This document shows positions 1 to 9,290 of a DNA stretch of 64,000 bases, piece after piece (within the stretch, counting starts at the first letter, position 1; each line of letters opens with the position of its first letter). The DNA is from Pseudoxanthomonas broegbernensis. Its GTDB lineage: Bacteria; Pseudomonadota; Gammaproteobacteria; Xanthomonadales; Xanthomonadaceae. The notes beneath the pieces are model-generated. The model did no database searches. It was given only the letters and a program-made list of their open reading frames with translations, and was not told the DNA's origin. The translations under genes were made by a program, and so were the position numbers. The stretch covers positions 1 to 64,000 of the forward strand of contig NZ_JACHGU010000004.1 of NCBI RefSeq assembly GCF_014202435.1, given 5' to 3'.

Positions 1-94
1 GATGGCGCAGGTCGATCTGGTTCTCCAGGCGGGAGCGGAAAAGATCGTCGGCGTGGGCTGCGGCACTATCCACGGCAACGGGCTGCTTGCGCAT
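1..94 (-). CDS. IS5-family-like transposase, N-terminal part, runs off the left edge
   Basis: Reading the minus strand from an ATG at 94 towards base 1 gives a protein start containing DDLFRSRLENQIDLRH. This resembles the DDLFRSRL(D/E)..I(D/N) opening of many IS5-type transposases, which then continue into a DDE domain. That domain would lie left of the window. Only about 31 codons are visible, and the same frame stays open upstream of 94, so the start is uncertain. The call rests on one short motif. A terminal inverted repeat would be expected between about 95 and 230, and none could be fixed with confidence. Confidence 0.5.
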   Translation of the reverse strand, partial: MRKQPVAVDSAAAHADDLFRSRLENQIDLRH

Positions 95-225
95 GCGCTG
101 GTTCCAGACTGCAAGGAAACAGCGCTCAGCGTAGCGAAAACGGGGAGTGCCGGCACGCAGGAAATGCGCGGAAGCGGCTATACCTCATGCGTGGGATGGG
201 TTTTTCAGGGGCGACTGCTTCGCCC

Positions 226-540
226 AGCTTGATGTTGGCCGAGTCGAGCACCACCTACGACGGCGACGGCTACCTGGCCGAGGACCCCGAACAGCCGCCG
301 CGCTGCGTGGCGCTGCGCACCACCGGCCTGGACGGCAGCCCCGGCGCGGGGCAGGCCTGCGAGGTCGTGCGCGACCAGTGCGTGCGCGTGCCCGACGGCG
401 CCGCGTGCGAGGCCTGGCGCCGCCATGCGCGCCAGGCCGAGTCGCGCTGGCGCTTCGCCCATCCCGACAATGCCGAACGCCGCCGCGACGAGTACCAGCG
501 GCTGGCCAGGATCGTCGCCGATACCGGTTGCGGCGGCTGA
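226..540 (+). CDS. Unrecognised small protein, possibly missing its original N-terminus
   Basis: An open frame with typical high GC3 ends at a TGA at 538-540. From an ATG near 232 it encodes about 100 residues rich in Arg, Glu and Asp, with Cys residues near TTGLDG, GQACEVVRDQC and the C-terminal DTGCGG. No family is recognised. The C-terminal half (EAWRRHARQAESRWRF onward) looks helical and charged. There is no signal peptide at the visible start, and the IS5-like element lies immediately upstream. The upstream part of the gene may therefore have been lost to that insertion. Codon use matches the rest of the chromosome. Confidence 0.4.
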   Translation, partial: SLMLAESSTTYDGDGYLAEDPEQPPRCVALRTTGLDGSPGAGQACEVVRDQCVRVPDGAACEAWRRHARQAESRWRFAHPDNAERRRDEYQRLARIVADTGCGG

Positions 541-830
541 AGCTTTCGGCGACCGTTTCATTCCACGGCCGTTTGGCCGTTATGCTGCATGACGAAGCCA
601 CCGGGGAACGGAACCCCGGCGCTCCCGGGGAGGGGGCTCGGAGTTTGCCGGCACGGGCCTGGAAGGCACGGGTCGGAGCCTGCACCGGCACCGCTCGTCG
701 GCCCCCGGCGCAGGCAGGGGAGCGCCAGCATGCATCCAACCAATCCAGGCCGGGAATCCGCCCGTCCATGCGTCCTTGCCGTGGCATGGGGCCCACGCCC
801 ACGGCAGGCCGCCACGGTCATGGTGGCCGG

Positions 831-2870
831 GTGACCGTGCCGGCCGCCGCGCGCCTGCCCCGGCACGACCCCCTGTCCGGCAACGGCTGGATGCTCGATC
901 GCCTCGGCACGGCCGTGTGGATCTACGACATCGACCGCGGCAGCGTCGTCTGGGCCAACCCCGCCGCGCTGGAAATCTGGAACGCCGACGACCTGGCCGA
1001 GCTGCGTGCACGCCGGATGAAGGACACCACCTCGCCCGCGGTGCTGCGCCGCCTGCAGCAGTACCAGGCCGACTTCGCCGCGCGCAACGCGATGTTCACC
1101 GAGCTGTGGACGCTGTACCCGCACGGCGTGCCGCGGCCGATGCGGGTGCGCTTCAGCGGCGTCCGGCTGGACGGCGACCGCACCGGGATGCTGTGCGAAG
1201 GCACCGCCGAGAACGGCATGGAGCCGGAAGTGATGCGCAGCGCCGACGCGCTGCTGCACACCCAGATGATGATCTCCCTGCACCGGGACGACGGCCGCAC
1301 GCTGTACCTCAACCCCGCCGCGCGCAGCGCCTTCGACGGCCGCCAGGAACGGCTGGCCGAGCGCTTCGTCCAGGCGGAGGACCACGCCCGGATGCGGGAC
1401 GCGCTGGCGCGGCACCGCGAGACCCGCCTGACCGCCCGGTTCCACACCTGCGAGGGCATCCGCTGGCACGAGTTCACCGCCCGCACTTGCCTGGACCCGG
1501 CCTCCGGCGACCCGTCCGTCCTGGTCAGCGCCACCGACGTGAGCAACCTCAAGCAGGCCGAGGCGCTGGCCCAGGACATGGCCCACCACGACTCCATGAC
1601 CGGCCTGCCCAACCGGCTCATGCTGTCGCCGATCTTCGACCGGCTCAGCGCCGGCGCGCGCGCGGCCGGCGCCGGGCTGGGCGTGTTCTTCATCGACCTG
1701 GACCAGTTCAAGTCGATCAACGACACCCTCGGCCACCAGCACGGCGACGCCTTCCTGATGGAAGTGGCGCGGCGGCTGTCGGCCCTGCGCGGCCCGGAGG
1801 ACGCCGTGCTGCGGCTGGGCGGCGACGAGTTCCTGTTCCTGGCCACCGAGGCGCCGGACCGGCCGCGCCTGGAAGCGCTGGCCTCGGAGATGCTGGACCG
1901 CCTGTCGATGCCGGTGGGCAGCAGCGGCCGTCGCCTGGTGGTCACTCCCAGCATCGGCCTGGCCCGCTTCCCCGACCACGGCGAGGACGCGCAGTCGCTG
2001 ATGCGCTGCGCGGACTGGGCCATGTACGAGGCCAAGACCCAGGGGCGCAACCAGTACCGCCTGTTCCAGGACCGCCTGCGCACGCGGATGGAAGGCCAGT
2101 TGGAAATGCTGGCGGACCTGAAGGAGGCGCTGGCCCGCGGGCAGTTCGACGTGCACTACCAGTCGCGCCACTCCGTGGCCGAAGAGCGGACCGTGGTGGT
2201 CGAGGCGCTTGCGCGCTGGCACCACCCGGTGCGCGGGACCGTGCCGGCGAGCGAGTTCATCCCGCTGTGCGAGCGGGCCGGCCTGATCAACCCGCTGGGC
2301 GCCTTCGTGCTGCAGCGCGCGCTGTGCCAGCAGCGGCGGTGGCAGGCGCTGGGCCTGGACATCGCGGTATCGGTCAACGTGTCGCTGCGCCAGCTCAGCG
2401 ACCCGGGCTTCGGCGCCCTGGTCGCGCGCCTGCTGGCCGAGACCGGCTGCCAGGGCGACCGCATCGAGCTGGAACTCACCGAGACCCTGCTGGTGGAGGG
2501 CAACCTCACCGTGCACGACAACCTGGAGCAGGTGCGCGCGCTGGGCATGCGCATCGCCATCGACGACTTCGGCACCGGCTATTCCAACCTGGCCCGGCTC
2601 AGCGACACCGACATCGATTGCATCAAGATCGACCGCAGCCTGGTCTTCGGCCTGCCGCGCAACGCCGCCATCGTCGAGACCATCATCGCCATGTGCCGGC
2701 TGATGCGGGTCACCATCGTCGCCGAGGGCGTGGAGACGGCCGAGGTGGCCGAATGGGCCGGCCGCCACGGCTGCCACGAGCTGCAGGGCTTCCACTGCGG
2801 CCGGCCGATGCCGGCCGAGGCGATGGAAGCGCTGCTGCTGGCCCAGCGCGGCGCGGCGGGCCGCCGCTAG
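831..2870 (+). CDS. PAS-GGDEF-EAL cyclic-di-GMP signalling protein
   Basis: This is a c-di-GMP turnover protein of about 679 residues. The N-terminus has two PAS-like sensor segments (about residues 20-130 and 140-245) and no membrane helix, so it is probably cytosolic. A GGDEF domain follows (HHDSMTGLPNR near 250, intact GGDEF near 330), then an EAL domain. The EAL residues are all present: EALARW, SVNVSLRQL, ELTET, IDDFGTGYSNL, KIDRSL, AEGVE and QGF. The phosphodiesterase should be active, and the cyclase may be active or a GTP-binding regulator. The canonical RxxD inhibitory site before GGDEF is degenerate (GPED). The frame is open back to 147, but that stretch is intergenic. I chose the GTG at 831; an ATG at 768 is the alternative. 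Confidence 0.85.
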   Translation: MTVPAAARLPRHDPLSGNGWMLDRLGTAVWIYDIDRGSVVWANPAALEIWNADDLAELRARRMKDTTSPAVLRRLQQYQADFAARNAMFTELWTLYPHGVPRPMRVRFSGVRLDGDRTGMLCEGTAENGMEPEVMRSADALLHTQMMISLHRDDGRTLYLNPAARSAFDGRQERLAERFVQAEDHARMRDALARHRETRLTARFHTCEGIRWHEFTARTCLDPASGDPSVLVSATDVSNLKQAEALAQDMAHHDSMTGLPNRLMLSPIFDRLSAGARAAGAGLGVFFIDLDQFKSINDTLGHQHGDAFLMEVARRLSALRGPEDAVLRLGGDEFLFLATEAPDRPRLEALASEMLDRLSMPVGSSGRRLVVTPSIGLARFPDHGEDAQSLMRCADWAMYEAKTQGRNQYRLFQDRLRTRMEGQLEMLADLKEALARGQFDVHYQSRHSVAEERTVVVEALARWHHPVRGTVPASEFIPLCERAGLINPLGAFVLQRALCQQRRWQALGLDIAVSVNVSLRQLSDPGFGALVARLLAETGCQGDRIELELTETLLVEGNLTVHDNLEQVRALGMRIAIDDFGTGYSNLARLSDTDIDCIKIDRSLVFGLPRNAAIVETIIAMCRLMRVTIVAEGVETAEVAEWAGRHGCHELQGFHCGRPMPAEAMEALLLAQRGAAGRR

Positions 2871-2879
2871 CGCCGCCGC

Positions 2880-3692
2880 TCAACCCGACACGGGCACGCT
2901 CACCGCCACCGCCAGCAGGAACAGCGCGAACACGCTGCGCAGCGCCTGTCCGCTGAGCCGGTGCGCCAGCCGCGTGCCCCACGGCGCGGCCAGCACCGAG
3001 GCCGCGGCCACGCCGATGGCCGCCGGCAGGTACACGTAGCCGACCGCGTGCTGCGGCAGCGCCCCAGGCGGCGCGTGCAGCGCGTAGCCCAGCGCGCTGG
3101 CCAGGCCGATGGCCACGCCGCAGGCGCTGGAGGTGCCGACCGCGCGCACCGGCCGCACTCCGCGCCAGACCAGCAGCGGCACGGTCATGCTGCCGCCGCC
3201 GATGCCCACCACCGCCGACAGCGCGCCGATGCCGCCGCCGGCCAGGCTCATCGGCCAGCCGCGCGGCGCTGGCGCCTCGCCGCCGCCGGCCACCGGACGG
3301 GTGCCGCCGAAGCCGATCTGCCAGGCGGCGAGCAGGCAGTAGCCGCATACGACCCAGCGCAGCACCGCGTCGTCCAGCGCCACCGCCAGGCCGCTGCCCA
3401 GCCAGCCGCCCAGCAACAGGCCCGGCACCATCCACGCCACCGTCGGCCACAGCACGCCGCCGCGGCGCGCATGCGAGCGCGCCGAAGAAGCGGCGGTGAG
3501 CACGATGCTGGCCAGCGAACTGGCCAGGGCCGCATGCATCGCCGCCTCCTGCGGCACGCCGAACAGCGGCAGCAGCCACGCCAGCGCGGCCACCAGCACC
3601 AGGCCGCCGCCCACGCCGAGCAGCCCGGCCAGCACCCCGGCGGCAATGCCGAGCAGCGGGAAAAGCAGGTACATCGTCGATGGCACGTCCAC
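2880..3692 (-). CDS. TauE/SafE-family membrane exporter
   Basis: This is an integral inner-membrane protein of 270 residues with the TauE/SafE (DUF81) pattern. It has two homologous halves of hydrophobic helices, each with a glycine-rich motif (GLLGVGGGLVLV near residue 25 and AVVGIGGGSMTVP near 165). Family members export or import sulfite, sulfoacetate and other organosulfur anions; the substrate cannot be read here. The gene converges on the GGDEF-EAL gene with 9 bases between stops and diverges from the transglycosylase gene. The chosen start is GTG at 3692; an in-frame ATG at 3674 would remove six residues and is equally possible. Confidence 0.85.
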   Translation of the reverse strand: MDVPSTMYLLFPLLGIAAGVLAGLLGVGGGLVLVAALAWLLPLFGVPQEAAMHAALASSLASIVLTAASSARSHARRGGVLWPTVAWMVPGLLLGGWLGSGLAVALDDAVLRWVVCGYCLLAAWQIGFGGTRPVAGGGEAPAPRGWPMSLAGGGIGALSAVVGIGGGSMTVPLLVWRGVRPVRAVGTSSACGVAIGLASALGYALHAPPGALPQHAVGYVYLPAAIGVAAASVLAAPWGTRLAHRLSGQALRSVFALFLLAVAVSVPVSG

Positions 3693-3820
3693 TCAGGAGC
3701 CTCTCCGGGAAAGTAAAGCCGTTCGCCAGCCGGGGCCGGCGCGGGATGGCGACGGCTCCCTTCACCTCGGCGATGGCGCACCGTCACGCCCATTCAGGCG
3801 CGTTGGGTATATTCGGGCGC

Positions 3821-5806
3821 ATGCCGGATTCCGCCAAGCTCCCCGCGCCGCGACGCGCACCTTCCCTGCTCTCCCTGCTGCTGGCGGTGCTCCTCGCCCC
3901 GGCCGCCGCCGCGCACGCGCAAGCCGCCGGCGCCGAAGCCGACGCGGCGATGAAGACCGCCATCGCCGCCGCCCAGCGCGGCCAGCTCGCCCCCGCCCAG
4001 GCCGAGGCCCTGCGCGGGGACCCGCGCTTCCCATGGCTGGAATTCGCCCGTCTCTCGCGCAACCTCGATGGCGCCGACGCGGCCCAGGTGCGCGCCTTCC
4101 TGCAGCGCCACGACGGCCAGGCCGCGGCCACGGCGCTGCGCGAACTGTGGCTGGCCTCGCTGGCCCGGCGCCAGGACTGGAGCGCCCTGCTGGCCGACTG
4201 GCGGCCGCTGGACGATGCCGGCCTGCGCTGCGCGCGCCTGAACGCGCTGCAGGCGCAGGGCCGCGCCGATGCGGGCTGGAACGGCGAAGCCCAGGCGCTG
4301 TGGCGCTCGGGCAAGTCCATGCCCGATGCCTGCGACCCGGTGTTCGCCGCGCTGGCCGCGCGCGGCGGCCTGGACGACGCCCTGCGCTGGCAGCGCCTGG
4401 ACCTGGCCGTGGCCGCCGGCGACCCCGCGGTGATGCGCACCGCCGCGCGCGGGCTACCGCCCGATGCGCTGGCGCTTGCCCAGGACTACGCTGCCTTCGT
4501 CCAGGCCCCGCACCCGCGCGCCGCGCAATGGCCGCGCGACGCACGCAGCCGCAAGGTCGCCTCGGCCGGGCTGGCCCGCCTGGCGCGCAACGATCCGGCC
4601 GGCGCCGAGCGGCAACTGGCGCAGCTCGCGCCGGTGCTGGGCATGGACGAATCCGAGCGCGGCCCGGTCCTGTACCAAGTCGCCCTGCAGACGGTGGCCT
4701 CCTACCTGCCCGATTCGGCGCGGCGGCTGGCCGCGGTGCCCGACTCGGCCTACGACGAGCGCCTCTACGAATTCCGCGTGCGCGAGGCGCTGGCCCGCGG
4801 CGACTGGAACGGCGCCCTGGCGACGCTGCGCAAGCTGCCCGCGGCCATGCGCGAGGACGCGCGCTGGCGCTGGTTCGAGGCGCGCATGCTGGAGAAGACC
4901 GGGCAGGCGGCGCAGGCCCAGGCGCTGTTGCGCGCCGCGGCCACCGCGCCCAACTTCCACGGCTTCCTCGCCGCCGACCGGCTCGGGCTGCCCTACGCGC
5001 TGTGCCCGTGGTCGCAGGCCGAGCCGCCCGGCCTGCGCGCCGAGGTGGCGCGCGACCCGGCCCTGGTCCGGGCCCTGGCCCTGTACCGCATCGACCGCCC
5101 CGGCTGGGCGGTGCGCGAATGGAACGACGCCCTGGCCCGCTTCGACGATGTCCGCCGCCGCATCGCGGTGGCCCTGGCCCAGGAGAACGGCTGGTTCGAC
5201 CGCGCCGTGTTCTCGCTGGGCAGGCAGCCGGAGGAACAGCGCCTGTACGCCCTGCGCTTCCCGCTGCACCACGATGCCCAGATCCGCGCCGCGGCGCAGC
5301 GCAATGCGCTCGACCCGGCGTGGATTGCCGCGGAGATCCGCGCCGAGAGCATCTTCAATCCCAACGCCCGCTCCAGCGCCAACGCGCGCGGCCTGATGCA
5401 ACTGCTGCCCGGCACGGCCGCAAGCGTGGCCAAGCGCACCGGCCTGCCCTACGCCGGCGCCGAGAGCCTGTACGACTCGGCCACCAACATCGCCCTGGGC
5501 AGCGCCTACCTGCGGCAGATGGAGGACAAGTACGGCCTCACCTACCAGGCCATCGCCGCCTACAACGCCGGCCCGGTGCCGGTGGCGCGCTGGATGTCGC
5601 AGCGCCCCGGCTTCGACCCGGACCTGTGGATCGAGACCATCACCTACAAGGAGACCCGCGACTACGTCGCCCGCGTGCTGGCCTTCAGCGTGATCTACGA
5701 CTGGCGCCTCAACGGCAACGCCCTGCCGGTGAGCGACCGCCTGATGGGCCGCATGGACGGCGCGCGCAAGGGTTTCGCCTGCCCGACGGCGACCGCCACC
5801 CTCTGA
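3821..5806 (+). CDS. slt: Soluble lytic murein transglycosylase (Slt70-like)
   Basis: This is a periplasmic exolytic transglycosylase of 661 residues that cleaves MurNAc-GlcNAc bonds to give 1,6-anhydro products. A signal peptide (SLLSLLLAVLLAPAAAAHA) is followed by a long alpha-helical superhelix, as in E. coli Slt70. The C-terminal SLT domain has the expected motifs: IRAESIFNP with catalytic Glu near residue 509, SSANARGLMQLLPGTA, NIALGSAYLRQM and AYNAGPVPVARW. Length agrees with the family (about 640-700). The frame is open upstream, but the ATG at 3821 directly precedes the signal peptide. It is divergent from the TauE gene and followed by a long non-coding gap. Confidence 0.93.
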   Translation: MPDSAKLPAPRRAPSLLSLLLAVLLAPAAAAHAQAAGAEADAAMKTAIAAAQRGQLAPAQAEALRGDPRFPWLEFARLSRNLDGADAAQVRAFLQRHDGQAAATALRELWLASLARRQDWSALLADWRPLDDAGLRCARLNALQAQGRADAGWNGEAQALWRSGKSMPDACDPVFAALAARGGLDDALRWQRLDLAVAAGDPAVMRTAARGLPPDALALAQDYAAFVQAPHPRAAQWPRDARSRKVASAGLARLARNDPAGAERQLAQLAPVLGMDESERGPVLYQVALQTVASYLPDSARRLAAVPDSAYDERLYEFRVREALARGDWNGALATLRKLPAAMREDARWRWFEARMLEKTGQAAQAQALLRAAATAPNFHGFLAADRLGLPYALCPWSQAEPPGLRAEVARDPALVRALALYRIDRPGWAVREWNDALARFDDVRRRIAVALAQENGWFDRAVFSLGRQPEEQRLYALRFPLHHDAQIRAAAQRNALDPAWIAAEIRAESIFNPNARSSANARGLMQLLPGTAASVAKRTGLPYAGAESLYDSATNIALGSAYLRQMEDKYGLTYQAIAAYNAGPVPVARWMSQRPGFDPDLWIETITYKETRDYVARVLAFSVIYDWRLNGNALPVSDRLMGRMDGARKGFACPTATATL

Positions 5807-6304
5807 GCCCCTGTTCAATACCCCCGTTCTCGTCCACCCTCGCGAAACTTCGCTGGACGATCAGCCCATGGTCAACAGCCCGCCGTCCAACCCCAGCGCA
5901 CACTGGGCGGGGCCTGCCACCCCTTCAAGCCGGCCCGGCTATCCATCGCACTCTGGCCGAAACGATGTGGCGATTCAACCGGCGTTTGGACCTTGCCACG
6001 CCAGCCCTACGAGCCGGCTGACAGCCACTGCCACCGGTCAGCAAACCACATGGAATCAGCGGTGTGCCGGGTTTTTCAGGAGTGACTTTACGAAGCCTCC
6101 AGCAAAAACTCCAGTAATTTGCGCGGGGTTAAACCTTGCGTTATTGTCCAGCCAAATCGCATGGGGACTGCGATACTCATCCTACGATTGCATCCCTTTA
6201 GCGACGGCGTCTTATCGCGCATCGCTTGCGAAATTCTGGCGATAAAGCCGTTTCGGAATGCAGCCACGACCTGCTGCGACAACATTTCAGAGGTCCGTAG
6301 AGCC
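5807..6304. other. 498-bp gap, boundary between core genome and accessory island
   Basis: No convincing gene is seen. The left part keeps chromosomal GC. From about 6040 to 6304 the sequence becomes more AT-rich, as does the gene that follows. Bases 6069-6080 (GGGTTTTTCAGG) match 198-209 near the IS5-like element, so they may be a leftover IS end. Short open frames on both strands lack a ribosome site and plausible composition. Confidence 0.5.
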
Positions 6305-8389
6305 ATGAAGGAAACCTCAAATCAGCACGGAACATTTGGACGCACCTGTTTGGCACACCTCTTGTTCTGGATGAGCCTCAGTGCACTGACCGCTTCCATG
6401 CCGTGCCTTGCCCAGTCGACCGCGCAAGGGGACGATGACCGTCACGACTGCTCGAATAGTCCCAGCGAACTAGACGCTCCCATGCCATGCCTTGCCCGGT
6501 CGACCGCGCAAGGGGACGATGACCGTCACGACTGCTCGAATAGTCCTAGCGAACTAGACGCTCCCATGCCATGCCTTGCCCGGTCGACTGCGGAAGGGGT
6601 CGACCTCCGTTACGACAGCTTGCTCAAGCGCCAGGATCGCAACAAAACTACGCCGGGGAACGTGTTCGGGGATCAGCACGGAATCGAAAGCGGCTCCCTG
6701 AGCTTCAACGTGGTGGACGTGGATATTCCGGGCAATAACAATCTTTCGGTCGAGTTCAGGCGCACCTTGGCTGCAACCGATCCATTGAAACAGGTCAACA
6801 ACTATGCCTACGCATACCCGGGGACTCGCTTGGGCGACTGGGCGATGGCGCTGCCAAAGATAGAGGGCACCTTCGACGCCAAAGTGGGCTGGATCACCTC
6901 GGACCCCAGCCGGCCCACGAGGAACTGCTCGATAACGCAGCCCTCGTACATGGAGCCGCCACCGGGACAAGAATATCCCAGCACCTTCCGGGCGCACATG
7001 TTCTGGAATCCCCCCACGCTCCACTATCCGGATGGATCTTCGGCACTGCTTGTGCACAACTCATCGGGCATGCCCGTTCCGACCTCAAGCGGCCCCTACT
7101 TGTGGACCACCACCCGCCAAGATGCAGCTTCGTGCATTGGCGCACTGAAAAACCAGAACGACTCGCTTCCGATCGATTCCCAGGAGCGGATTTTCGGCCG
7201 GGGGGAGGGCTATCTGGTCACCCGTGCCGACGGCACGAAGTACTGGTTCGACTGGATGGCCCTGGAGAGTATTCTGCCTTCGATGTCGTCTGCGCAGAAT
7301 CCTTCGGGTGGCGTGATGGAGGTCACCCTACAGCAGGCGACCCTGGCCCTGTATCCAACCCGGATCGAAGATCGTTTTGGAAACTGGGTGACGTACACCT
7401 ACTCGAACAAGAGCAATGAATCAGTAAAGCTCGACAAGATCGAATCCAGCGACGAAAGGATCATCAATGTCGGGTATGTCAACGGGTACCTGACCACCGT
7501 TACCGCCAACGGGCGTACATGGTCATACGTCTATCAGAGCAACCCATCCGGCGTCCCCTTCATTCCATTGAGCGCCATGCGGCTGGTTGAAGTTAGCAAT
7601 CCGGATTCGTCCCGCTGGCTATATTCAGGGGTCTCGCACCCGCCTGCTCCGCCTCCCGTCATCAGGCCATGTGACGACCTGTCATGGACTCAGGGCGTCA
7701 ACACGGATGCCACGACCGTGGGAGATACAGACTTCACCGGGTATACGGTTGACGCGCCCTCCGGTGCACGCGCGGTTTTCCGGGTTCAAGCCGTCCTGCT
7801 TGGCCGATCCGCGGTCGAGGATGGCTGCTATTCCCCTGGCGCATCTCCAGCGGGGTCAACGCCTCTTCAGGTTCCTCGGCGTTTCCTCGGAGGATACAGG
7901 CCGGCCCTGACCGGCAAGAAGGTAACCGGACCCGGCATGCCTCCGGCGCTATGGAAATACGGCTATCAGTCCGACATCGGCTTCGCTCCGATGGCCAATG
8001 GAACCACCAGGACGAGGATACTGGGGCCAGATGGCGCGCTTGACACCTATACTTTCGGGAATACGTACTCCGACGACGAGGGGTTGCTGCTGTCCCACAC
8101 TCGCGTCGCCAATGCGCAGCCGCATCAGGTACTTATGGGGGAAACCCATACCTACGCAATCGGAACGAATGCTCCAGGATTTCCCAAGCCCGTCGGATAT
8201 TTCCCGGATGCATTCGATCGGGTTCCTGCCACGCATCTTCGGCCCAAGTTGAGTACGACGAAGGTCATGCAATCCAGAACGTTCAAGTGGGAAGTCGCCA
8301 ATAGCTGCTCGGGGACCGGATCGGCGCCCTGTCTCGATGACTTAGGCAGGCCGACCATGGTCACCGAGAGCAGTTCGCCGGCTCCTTAG
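6305..8389 (+). CDS. Secreted YD/Rhs-type protein, N-terminal half only
   Basis: This is a 694-residue secreted protein matching the N-terminal, pre-repeat region of xanthomonad Rhs/YD-repeat proteins. The signal segment (LLFWMSLSALTASMPCLA) is followed by two and a fraction copies of a 28-residue repeat. After that comes a region typical of these proteins: SLLKRQDRNKTTPGNVFGD, SGSLSFNVVDVDIPGNNNLSV, and ARADG-type beta motifs (DGTKYWFD, IEDRFGNWVTYTY). The YD-repeat body and Rhs core that should follow are absent. The frame stops at TAG 8387-8389, five bases before an IS element. GC is lower than in flanking genes. It is likely a truncated gene, though expression of the secreted half is possible. 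The start is ATG 6305. Confidence 0.7.
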   Translation: MKETSNQHGTFGRTCLAHLLFWMSLSALTASMPCLAQSTAQGDDDRHDCSNSPSELDAPMPCLARSTAQGDDDRHDCSNSPSELDAPMPCLARSTAEGVDLRYDSLLKRQDRNKTTPGNVFGDQHGIESGSLSFNVVDVDIPGNNNLSVEFRRTLAATDPLKQVNNYAYAYPGTRLGDWAMALPKIEGTFDAKVGWITSDPSRPTRNCSITQPSYMEPPPGQEYPSTFRAHMFWNPPTLHYPDGSSALLVHNSSGMPVPTSSGPYLWTTTRQDAASCIGALKNQNDSLPIDSQERIFGRGEGYLVTRADGTKYWFDWMALESILPSMSSAQNPSGGVMEVTLQQATLALYPTRIEDRFGNWVTYTYSNKSNESVKLDKIESSDERIINVGYVNGYLTTVTANGRTWSYVYQSNPSGVPFIPLSAMRLVEVSNPDSSRWLYSGVSHPPAPPPVIRPCDDLSWTQGVNTDATTVGDTDFTGYTVDAPSGARAVFRVQAVLLGRSAVEDGCYSPGASPAGSTPLQVPRRFLGGYRPALTGKKVTGPGMPPALWKYGYQSDIGFAPMANGTTRTRILGPDGALDTYTFGNTYSDDEGLLLSHTRVANAQPHQVLMGETHTYAIGTNAPGFPKPVGYFPDAFDRVPATHLRPKLSTTKVMQSRTFKWEVANSCSGTGSAPCLDDLGRPTMVTESSSPAP
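6398..6595 (+). repeat. 84-bp in-frame tandem repeat (two full copies plus part of a third)
   Basis: Units begin at 6398, 6482 and 6566, each opening with ATGCC(G/A)TGCCTTGCCC. The first two copies are almost identical, and the third diverges after about 30 bases. Each unit encodes 28 residues (MPCLA(Q/R)STAQG, then an Asp-rich stretch with a Cys, ending SELDAP). The unit length is a multiple of three, so copy-number change leaves the frame intact. The array sits at the signal-peptide cleavage region of the YD/Rhs half-protein. Confidence 0.9.
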
Positions 8390-8409
8390 TCGGCCCGTAA
8401 GCTCCCCCG

Positions 8410-9290
8410 TCAAGCACACACTTTGGAAGTAGAGATTCCGGCGTGGTGGATGCGGCACTCGGTCGGTGTCATGCCGCCGAGGGCGTTGTGGGGACGGTGC
8501 TCGTTGTAGTCGATCAGGAACTGCCAGGTTGCTTCGCGCACGTCCTCGAGCCGGGCGAAGAGGTACTGGTCCAGTACCTCTTCGCGGTAGGTCCGGTTGA
8601 ACCGCTCGATGTAGGCGTTCTGGTTCGGCTTGCCCGGCTGGATGTACTGGATCGCCATGCCGTGGGCCTTGGCCCACTGGACAAAGGCTTCACCGAGGAA
8701 CTCAGGACCGTTGTCGGTGCGCAGGACCTGCGGCAGCAGACGCTCTTGAGCGATCCGCTCGAAGATGCGCACCAGACGGGCCGAGGTGATCGAGGTGTCG
8801 ACCTCGATGTGGATGGCCTCCCGGTTGAAGTCCTCGAGGATATTGAAGGTCCGGAACGGCCGGCCGCAGGCCAGCGCGTCGAGCATGAAGTCGGCTGACG
8901 AGACCCGATCGGGGCGATCCGGCACGTACAGCGGCACACGTTCGCGCTTGGGCAGTCGCCGGCCGGCTGCCCGGCGCAGGTTGAGCTTCATGGCGCAGTA
9001 CACCCGGTAGATGCGTTTGTGGTTCCAGTGCGGATGGCTCTTTTCCAGGAGCTGGCAGCACTTGCCGATGCCGCGGCTGGGCTGGGCCTCGACCAGCCGG
9101 GCCAGGGCGGCAATGACCTCGGCATCGCGCACCGTCCAGTCCAGCGCGGGCGTGTACCAGGCCGAGCGTGACAGGCCGACGCAGTCGCATGCGCGCCGTA
9201 GCGGACGCGCATGCACCTCGATGAGGTAGCGCACCGCTTCGCGCTTGTGCGTCGGCCCTAGAGTTTTTTTGCGATCAGGTCCTTCATCGC
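8410..9290 (-). CDS. IS3-family transposase OrfB (integrase core), made by -1 frameshift from OrfA
   Basis: This is the DDE integrase part of the transposase. Visible motifs are SRSAWY and RGIGKCCQLLEKSHPHWNHKR (helix-turn and HTH_21-like region), then the rve core with VSSADFMLDAL (first Asp), LRTDNGPEF (second Asp) and NAYIERFNRTYREEVLD (Glu), ending in the usual DYNEHRPHNALGGMTP. It has no convincing start of its own. The frame enters from OrfA at the A7 slippery site, giving KKTLGPTHKREAVRYL at the join. A fusion OrfAB protein of about 380 residues is expected. All catalytic residues are present, so the element may be active. Confidence 0.88.

Noticed and set aside
2-232. Plus-strand frame at the left edge as a real gene
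   Set aside because: The opposite strand of 1-94 reads as a transposase start, and the plus frame has no recognisable family or ribosome site.
147-830. Upstream extension of the GGDEF-EAL protein
   Set aside because: The frame overlaps another gene-like frame (226-540) and then crosses non-coding sequence. Conserved PAS sequence begins only after about 880.
6088-6306. Possible small minus-strand gene in front of the YD/Rhs gene
   Set aside because: It overlaps the likely promoter and leader of the YD/Rhs gene, has no ribosome site and matches no family.
6398-6595. CRISPR-like direct repeats
   Set aside because: The copies are contiguous 84-bp units without spacers and lie in frame inside a coding sequence. 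There are no cas genes.
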